DNA from: Lamellibrachia satsuma
Lineage: Eukaryota > Annelida > Polychaeta > Sabellida > Siboglinidae
DNA length: 64,000 bases
Reading direction: 5' to 3'
NCBI GenBank assembly: GCA_033239005.1
Contig: BSQZ01000030.1
Coordinates: forward strand, 186,001-250,000
The translations under genes were made by a program, and so were the position numbers. Below are positions 57,080 to 64,000 of the stretch, one piece after another. Positions within the stretch are counted from its first letter, which is position 1; each line of letters begins with the position of its first letter. Under the pieces are notes generated by a model. It was given only the letters and a program-made list of their open reading frames with translations. It did no database searches and was not told the DNA's origin.

Positions 57080-60000
57080 TTACTTGAGAAGTGCCTTGAT
57101 CTCTTCCTTCTCGGCACACTCTATGAGTGAGCTTCCGTCGGGGGCCGTTACTGCTTTGTTGGCACCCTACAAATGAAAAATTAACAAACAACATATGTTC
57201 TTCAAAATTGATTAGGGCTTCCAATAACTAGTCATGGCTAAAAACTCTCTCCTGTACTGATTCAGCTTTTGTTAAAATCATTGAAAGAATTGTCTTTGAT
57301 CATTAGACTGGGAAACTTGTGAAAGTATGAATAGCCTTATGCAACATTTTACAGAACCAGACCACTTTTGCATTGCAACTTTTCAATGAATTTGGATCAG
57401 ACCCAGTAAAAAATAATGTCTGATGATTTCATAAAAATTCAACAAAAAATTGGTATAAATGACCCCAGAACGTATGATGTAACAGTCATTACTTGGTGCT
57501 GCCAGTGACTTTTATAAAAACATCTACGCTGATAGAATGTTCTTTTGAAACATAACACAAATTGTATAATGGTTTCTTTCATGCAATCTTGCAATGTTAA
57601 ACGAATGTATAAAAAAGACACTGCAATATGCATTACCCCAGTGACGGGGACATCAATTATCCACCTACGTTGTTGTTATTTGTTGAGTCCTCATTTCTTA
57701 CATTTTAAACAGCTTTCCATGTTTCAGATTTTAAGATGATCAAAATAAAAAATAACAAAGTACATGAAATGACTTAAAATACAAATAACTTAAATTACAA
57801 TTAAATTAAACGTTAAATCAAAAGTAACAACAGGGACTGGTTCTCCCAGCCACCAGGGAAGTGCAGGTTGGGATGTGCTAACGCATGATGCGCAGAAGCA
57901 GCTGCAAAAAGAGAGTTCGAACCCAGGTTCTTTCTATATTGAGAGTCGGATGCTTTAACCAATACACTAGCACGTCCCACACCATCTGTGTTTTGAAAAA
58001 TAAGGAATGTTCTTTATGCAGATGCATTAAGTATAGTGTCCTAAATAATGATCATGACATTTGGGTGATACGTGAGTTCAGAAAGAAATAAAACGTATCA
58101 ATTACGTAATAAAAATAGAAAGTGAATCAAGTATCCAATTTGCTTTCATGGAGTTGTAAATAAGAAAGAAAGAAACTACAAGAAGGCGAAATCGACACGT
58201 TTGTCACGAAGGATGCAAAACTAATTCACCAAAACTGATGGGGTGTATGATGAAAATACTCCAAAATGGCATAAATCATCCATTAAACTAACACAAGTCA
58301 TAATATTGGCATAAATTAACATCTTACACCATTGCACTCGACAAGTGTATGTACTGACTTTCACGGAAGAATTTACATTGCCACTGGAATGATTGCATAG
58401 ATTTTTTATTTTTTACTTCAACATTTGCAGAGAAAATGTTAGGTTAATGTAAAAGAAACAGTTGTGACGTTCAAGACACTATGTGAAAAATATAAAATTT
58501 AATCATATCACATTATGATAATCTGAATTACAGACATCAAACACTGTGCATTATCAGTCACTGTACTTCAAAAGAAAAACGAACAGTCGGGACTTCACAT
58601 TCACTGCTAGCTAATCCTGATAATGGTCGTTACGCTCAAAGACACCAACCGTAATGACAGTTACCTTGGTTTGGCTAGTCTTGTATCTTGTCAGGTCTTT
58701 GAGAAATATCAATATCTTGATTTACTGACTATTGACTTCAGTTATTGGCTATACCCTGATCACATTGTTTCACTGTTAGACTGCTTGTTTCATCTATCTT
58801 TTATTGATTTATTCTAATAGGAACGTAGTGCCCTTTTAAATGTCCCATTTTGGTGTCCATCTTTTTTGTCAATTACAGCTTAATTGAATTTTCACAAAGA
58901 GAATATTACTTTGATGTGCTAAATTTTGTCTCAACTATATCAAACATATATGTTATATCAAATGATGACACAATTATAACGTCCTTTACTCCGACATTCA
59001 TTGCAAGTTAATTATAATTATAAACTGAACCGCCGAAATCTCTCCAGTATCGAAAACACATACATAAGATATTCAAAAAACGTACCTTCTGAAGTAAGAT
59101 TTTAACACACTCTGTGTGGCCCTCATAAATCGCAGATAGCAGAGGTGAAATTCCATATCGATCATTTGCCTGAAATAGAGTTGTCATTCCATTTGTCATT
59201 TCAGTATATTCCTAAATTATTGGTTTTTTAAACTTAATAAAAGTAGTTTTGCGCAAATACAAAACTTGTATATATTGTAGCACAGCATTAAAGTGTAAGT
59301 ACATAATTTAAGAAATGGCACTAAAAGACAAGAACATGAAGAACAAGTGACAAGTCTAACATGAGATGTGTCACGAGTCAACATAGATATTCCTTAGGAC
59401 TTTCAATGGTTGTGCATGTTTCCTGTGGCCTGGTTCAAGAGAAAACAAGAGCAAGTAGTAAGTGATAACAATTCTGTCCACTCTATCAGTTGACTTTAAA
59501 TATGGTAGAACCTGTCTTGGGCAACTGCCCCTTCTGCACAGTTGAAATGGTCGCCCAAAAGAGAGGTTGTCTCAAAACACAGGTGATGAGTGCAGTGGCG
59601 ACAAAATGTTTTTAAACTGAATAATAATGACAGACTAACCGGTTCTGCGTGTGCGTAAAACTACTTCTATTATATGCACTACATATGAAATACAGTAGAA
59701 TTATAACAGTCCTTTTGATGCATGCATATAATATATATATATATATATCCTATGTTTTCGGATACCCTAAAAAAGTGCAAAATTTATTATATATGTGTAC
59801 AATAAGTATGCACTATGCAGCTACTGGAGTGTTCCGGTAGCTCATTAAGGTGAAAATAATGCTCACCTGACCGACCGACCGACCGACATTGGTTGCGTTT
59901 GGCACTTGGTGGCTTTTTTTGCAAGTACATATAGTTCAAAACATTCTGTAACTAGGATTTTGGTTGCCCAAGACAGAGGTCGCCCAAGACAAAGGTTGCC

Positions 60001-60986
60001 CAAGACAGGTTCTACTGCATCATGTTTATAAAGTCTGCATGATTTACTCACATTAATATCTGCTCCCTTTGTTATTAGAAACTCGATGACTTCTTTCTGT
60101 CCATAGTCTGCAGCGACAGAGAGGGGGTAGCGTCCGTTGGGGAGCATCTGCCCAGCCAGCATCTTGTTCTAGAACAAATTGTAGTCAACTAATTCCAGCA
60201 GTAGTAATCTGAAATACAGCAGCAATTTATTTCTTGGTTATTAAAAATGTACTGTCTGCCTGAAAATGCTTGTTCTATCATCGAGAGAGAGAGGGAGGGC
60301 GACCTGCACTAAGACCTGAAAGATCGCTGGCCACCATGACACTGATAATATAAATACTAGTATATCATTCTACGTGACCATAAAATGCTTGAAATATAAG
60401 AAAATAGTTACAATATCATATATGAGTACCATGACCAAATATCAACAATTAACACCACAAATACCAATTCACACTAAACATAATCAACACCAATTAACAC
60501 TAACACTAACCAAACACTAGCTAAACTTGCATTAACTAACATTAACACTAATTGCCACAACACTTAAAATTTTACGCAATAGAATGATGACATAAAAGCT
60601 AAACAGTCGTTCTCACCACGACTGTATTTGAAGTTTAATTGATTACTGTTAATATCTGAACTATATGAAATTATTTTAATAACTGGCCTAATTTTTTTTA
60701 ATATGCACAATGCAGTCAATTCTAGTTAAAAATGTAAGCACACATCTGTTTTTTTACATATATATAACAATTCAGAATAACATGTTCTACTTCATATTTA
60801 CTAATTTATATACTTCTTGCATATTTTATAACGCATTGGTAAGAATTTTATTCTATTAATCAGCTGATTCACTAAGGTAATGAATAATTCCGTCCCAGCC
60901 AATTCAATGGCTGATTCTGTTATCCATAATACTTTTAAGTGGAGTCCACCATATTAGCCTTTTATAAATATGTTTCTGTGTGCAGA

Positions 60987-61058
<72 letters not shown>

Positions 61059-61878
61059 TCTGCCTGACTAACAGTGTCAACTCCTGCCACATCTCTTCAC
61101 AGACCTGCCACATTTCAACATTGGGTTGAAATCTGTATTTTGGAACTGAAATTCTGTAGAAAGCCGTATAACACTGTTCATTGGTTAAACGGCATATAGC
61201 ATTCATATTTCGATCAAGTGTCGCCATCTATCAAGCTATGAAATAGACCTGTATTATACATCAAAGAAAATCTGCTAGGTTTTGTCAGAAATCTACTTAC
61301 TATCAAAAGTATTTTAGGAGAAATATAGGATAATAGTGGGCACATTTGCTCTTCAACCATGATAACTAAGTTTGTCATTCGAATTAATGCTTGTGTGATA
61401 AACTCTAGAAAAATATGTACTTTATTATGATTTTTCCATTTCAAGCAAATCTGTTTGAAAATGGGATATGACCATGTCTTATCTAAACAAAATTAACACA
61501 TAACAGAAATAAATTCCTGGACCTGGTATGTAATTTTACTATTTAAATATAGAGCTGAGCATGCTGGTTAGCAAAAGTTTGGCAGGTCGTTCTTACGTGT
61601 GTAACATCAATCCAACTATTTTAGAGGAACAGTGTTAAAGGTCTTTTTGCATCAACATATTGCAAAATGGATGAGTAATCATCGCGTAGCTCTGGAATGT
61701 GTGCACTGAAAAGGTAAATGCCGTCATGTCAATCAGGCAGGGAGTAAACCCCTGGCCCAGCGAGATCAGGCGTAATCGCGGCATAATTTACCTCATTTAT
61801 GCATGTTTTAACTTGATCAATGTCCCCATTTGTTAGGGCCCACTGAAAGTCTTGTCCTGACGTTGCTTCGTCGCCCAT
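57080..61878 (-). CDS. MTPN: Myotrophin (V-1), ankyrin-repeat protein, four coding exons
   Basis: Coding exons on minus are 61878-61792, 60168-60052, 59169-59086 and 57166-57080, all in phase 0 with GT/AG borders. They join to 375 bases, 124 residues plus TAA (vertebrate myotrophin 118). Exon 1 gives MGDEATSGQDFQWALTNGDI onward, exon 2 NGRYPLSVAADYGQKEVIEF then LITKGADIN, exon 3 YGISPLLSAIYEGHTECVKI, and exon 4 GANKAVTAPDGSSLIECAEK ending EIKALLK. Each exon corresponds closely to one ankyrin-repeat unit. The N-terminus is about five residues longer than in vertebrates. In vertebrates the protein binds actin capping protein and blocks its capping of filament ends; the role here is inferred from orthology. 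Introns are 1623, 882 and 1919 bases and contain a SINE and an inverted-repeat element. Confidence 0.95.
57835..57985 (-). mobile_element. tRNA-derived SINE head (MTPN intron 3)
   Basis: The minus strand reads GTGGGACGTGCTAGTGTATT, GGTTAAAGCATCCGACTCTC, then CTGGGTTCGAACTC: A and B boxes at tRNA spacing. Only the head and a short body are recognisable, and the tail is lost. Confidence 0.6.
59506..60014. mobile_element. Inverted-repeat DNA element (pogo/mariner-like MITE) in MTPN intron 2
   Basis: Perfect 20-base terminal inverted repeats: TAGAACCTGTCTTGGGCAAC at 59506-59525 and its reverse complement at 59995-60014. The subterminal phrase GTTGCCCAAGACAGAGG is repeated at the right end (GCCCAAGACA three times). 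The TAGAACCT terminus resembles pogo/Tigger-type ends, which use a TA target. No ORF of note. Confidence 0.7.
60982..61063. repeat. (AT)n tract inside a short palindrome
   Basis: GCAGAGC (60982-60988) and GCTCTGC (61057-61063) bracket a pure (AT)n of 68 bases in MTPN intron 1. Confidence 0.93.
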
Positions 61879-62565
61879 TTTATCACATGCAATATTTGAC
61901 AAACCACAATTTAACGTGAAAAACTTATTACGGAACAGCAGGATAACAGGAAATCAAACACTCGCCAAACCTCGATGTAACGCGTTGTCTGATTCGCTGA
62001 TTCGTGAGATTTTTCATCCAGTAGAAAAAGTTTATAGTGGAGCAGGATCGTTGAGTGGCGACATCTGAGGGATAATCTAGGAATTGGCGATTTTTGCAAC
62101 GAAGCCTGTCAGCTAAACACTTTAAGGTAGGTGTTTGTGCTGTGTACCATGCTCACAAAGCCAGTGGAATCTAAACCACAGCTTACAAAGTTAACTACAT
62201 AATAATATAAACATTGTTTGGTAATCAGTGACAGATGCGGTATATGATTATCTATTATCGCCCAGTGGCATGCACACGACACGTCTTCTAATTCTAATAA
62301 TTGTGGTACGACATAAAAAGCCAATTAATGTTTTCTGTACTACTACATAGTCATAGATCTTTCATTTGACAGACGCTGACCGCTCGCGTATCACTACACT
62401 GATTATTCTGCAGAATGTACCAACATTTCAAAATCAGGGGTATCAGATTGGGGCATTTTTCTTCTGAAAAACGAGGTACTGTATTCTACCTATTAAGTGT
62501 ACATGCCCTAATTAGCGTACGCCCCCTTTTTAAGCAACAGTATCCATAATTATTGTAATTTGATT
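61879..62565. other. Upstream region of MTPN
   Basis: It holds the presumed MTPN promoter and 5' UTR (transcription goes left). No TATA box or other gene was recognised. Small open frames are without motifs. Confidence 0.45.
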
Positions 62566-62610
62566 AGAACAACTGAAAAGTGTCGCCATCTCATGTTAAA
62601 CAGTTGGCAC

Positions 62611-63906
62611 CAGACCTGGGCTGGGGCCGAGGTACTCGAGTACATTTTTGAAATACTTGTACTCGTAGAAATTATGGCCATATACTCGTACTCATACTCG
62701 TACCCGTGTTCAATGTACTCAGATTTTACGAGTACATCCGAGTACTTTTTCAATATGATATTGTGAACATTATTTAATTTCTTATTATCAAATCATTTAC
62801 AACTACAATTTCAAATAGTATGGTAGCAAATTGTATTACCTGCATATTAATCAAATTAACAATGTACATGTTCTTGCATGCATCTCAGCTGAGTTATTTA
62901 GGCTTTCTAATATAGGATCATTAAAAAACACTTTTATTATGTAAATTCTATTGCAATAACTATTATATTAATTGCAATGTTATAGCCTATGATTCATAAT
63001 AATTATTATTGTTACATTTAGTAGTTGTGTTTTAATTTTTAAATGATATTGGAACACTTTTCTGCACATTGGATGCACTGAAGCCACACAGGCTTTGCTT
63101 CAAGAGGCAGCATCTTTTGATTCTTTTCCCAGTCAGAAACCCCTAGTTCATATCCATATTTGTATTAGTTACCAGTCCAGGCCATAATCCTTGTGTTTGT
63201 TTAATTAAGCCAGGAAGTCCAGTAAGCCCATAATGAAAGGGTCATTCATCAGTTAGCCATAAAATGCCTTTGTTGCTCTCACAAGTGACAGTGCTAAGTA
63301 CTGCTAGATGAGTCTTCTTCTGAAGAAGTTTGGTGACTCAAGTCAGACAGCCTGCACCAAGTATTGCTTGGTGCTAATTTGTAGTGTGGTTAGAGTACAA
63401 AGGGAATATTGAGCCCTGGACATTGGCAGGTGCTAATCCACACTCTCAGCAAACATTAGTTGTGGACTTGTGGTCAGTGCCACCTACAACATGCCTAACA
63501 GTATTTTCAATTTAAATACATTTTACCCCATATTTTTACCCTGAACATTTGCATTTGAATGCGAATTATACCTTTGAATGGAATGCAACCACCACTGTGA
63601 TCCCAAACATAAAGTTTTTTTACAGTTTTCCTCATAAAAAAAGTGTGATCAACTGTAATTGCATAGTCAGCTTTTCCTCAATTATATAAATTAATTCACA
63701 ATTTTTTTTAATCCGTTATTATTACTATGCAGAGTTACTATAATATCACACAAGATATACTGGTACTCGTACTCATACTCGTTGAAATGTATTCGTACTC
63801 ATACTCTTACTCAGCTTTGAGTAATGTACTCATACTCATACTCAGCCATCACCAATGTACTTGTACTCGTACTTTACTCATGAAAATGTACTCGGCCCCA
63901 GGTCTG
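62611..63906. mobile_element. Non-autonomous hAT element with 8-bp target duplication
   Basis: Identical GTTGGCAC copies flank it (62603-62610 and 63907-63914). Termini are CAGACCTGGG on both sides in inverted orientation, extended by GGCCGAG and GTACATTTT with small indels. Subterminal regions at both ends (62629-62750 and 63757-63895) consist of many GTACTC/ATACTC hexamers in inverted orientation, a likely transposase-binding array or hairpin. The core shares about 300-400 bases with the hAT-like element at 49650. No transposase. Confidence 0.88.
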
Positions 63907-64000
63907 GTTGGCACAACTTTTCAGTTGTTCTACTCCAGTCACCAAAATGACACTGGTCACTAATGTTAAACAGTTACCTTGTTGAAAAAAGTAATTTGGT

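Overview
The window looks like metazoan nuclear DNA, most likely from a marine invertebrate (a lophotrochozoan or a non-vertebrate deuterostome). It has intron-rich conserved genes, tRNA-derived SINEs, several non-LTR retrotransposon families, hAT and Mutator-like transposases, long dinucleotide tracts and very many minisatellites. No bacterial gene organisation is visible. I cannot name the species from sequence alone.

Only two genes are convincingly intact, and they converge near the right end. RPS16 (48286-55110, plus, five coding exons, 145 aa) encodes a 40S ribosomal subunit protein. MTPN/myotrophin (57080-61878, minus, four coding exons, 124 aa) encodes a small ankyrin-repeat protein. 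The RPS16 introns carry five box C/D snoRNA-like sequences with terminal stems, three of them in intron 2. A conserved guide in four of them can pair with 28S rRNA.

Layout, left to right. 0-9.3 kb: LINE fragments, a SINE, a palindromic (AT)n locus, and 25-bp and 31-bp minisatellites. 9.5-17.4 kb: a decayed hAT (ZMYM1/DUF4371-like) transposase, a CR1-like LINE, and a 5'-truncated LINE with a clean 11-bp target duplication. 18.9-29.9 kb: a run of minisatellites (60, 18, 16, 27, 12, 36, 40 and 65 bp units) with one more CR1-like LINE copy. 29.9-32.1 kb: scattered exons of an extracellular FN3-like repeat protein, apparently broken. 34-36.3 kb: a frameshifted Mutator-like transposase and a LINE piece. 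36.7-40 kb: a broken copy of a widespread invertebrate multicopy protein family of unknown function, in which two minisatellites grew from the coding sequence itself. 40-47.5 kb: two linked palindromes, LINE pieces, a LINE reverse transcriptase open for 648 codons, and a 3.8-kb 32-bp minisatellite with a higher-order duplication. 48-64 kb: the two host genes with intronic and flanking non-autonomous DNA transposons.

Roughly a fifth of the window is tandem repeat. Many units keep reading frames open on one or both strands, so the longest open frames (up to about 1300 codons) are repeat artefacts and not genes. The best leads are the snoRNA cluster in RPS16, the 1504-bp higher-order repeat, the minisatellites born inside a coding sequence, the palindromes around (AT)n tracts, and a family of non-autonomous hAT elements that share a core but differ in their termini.
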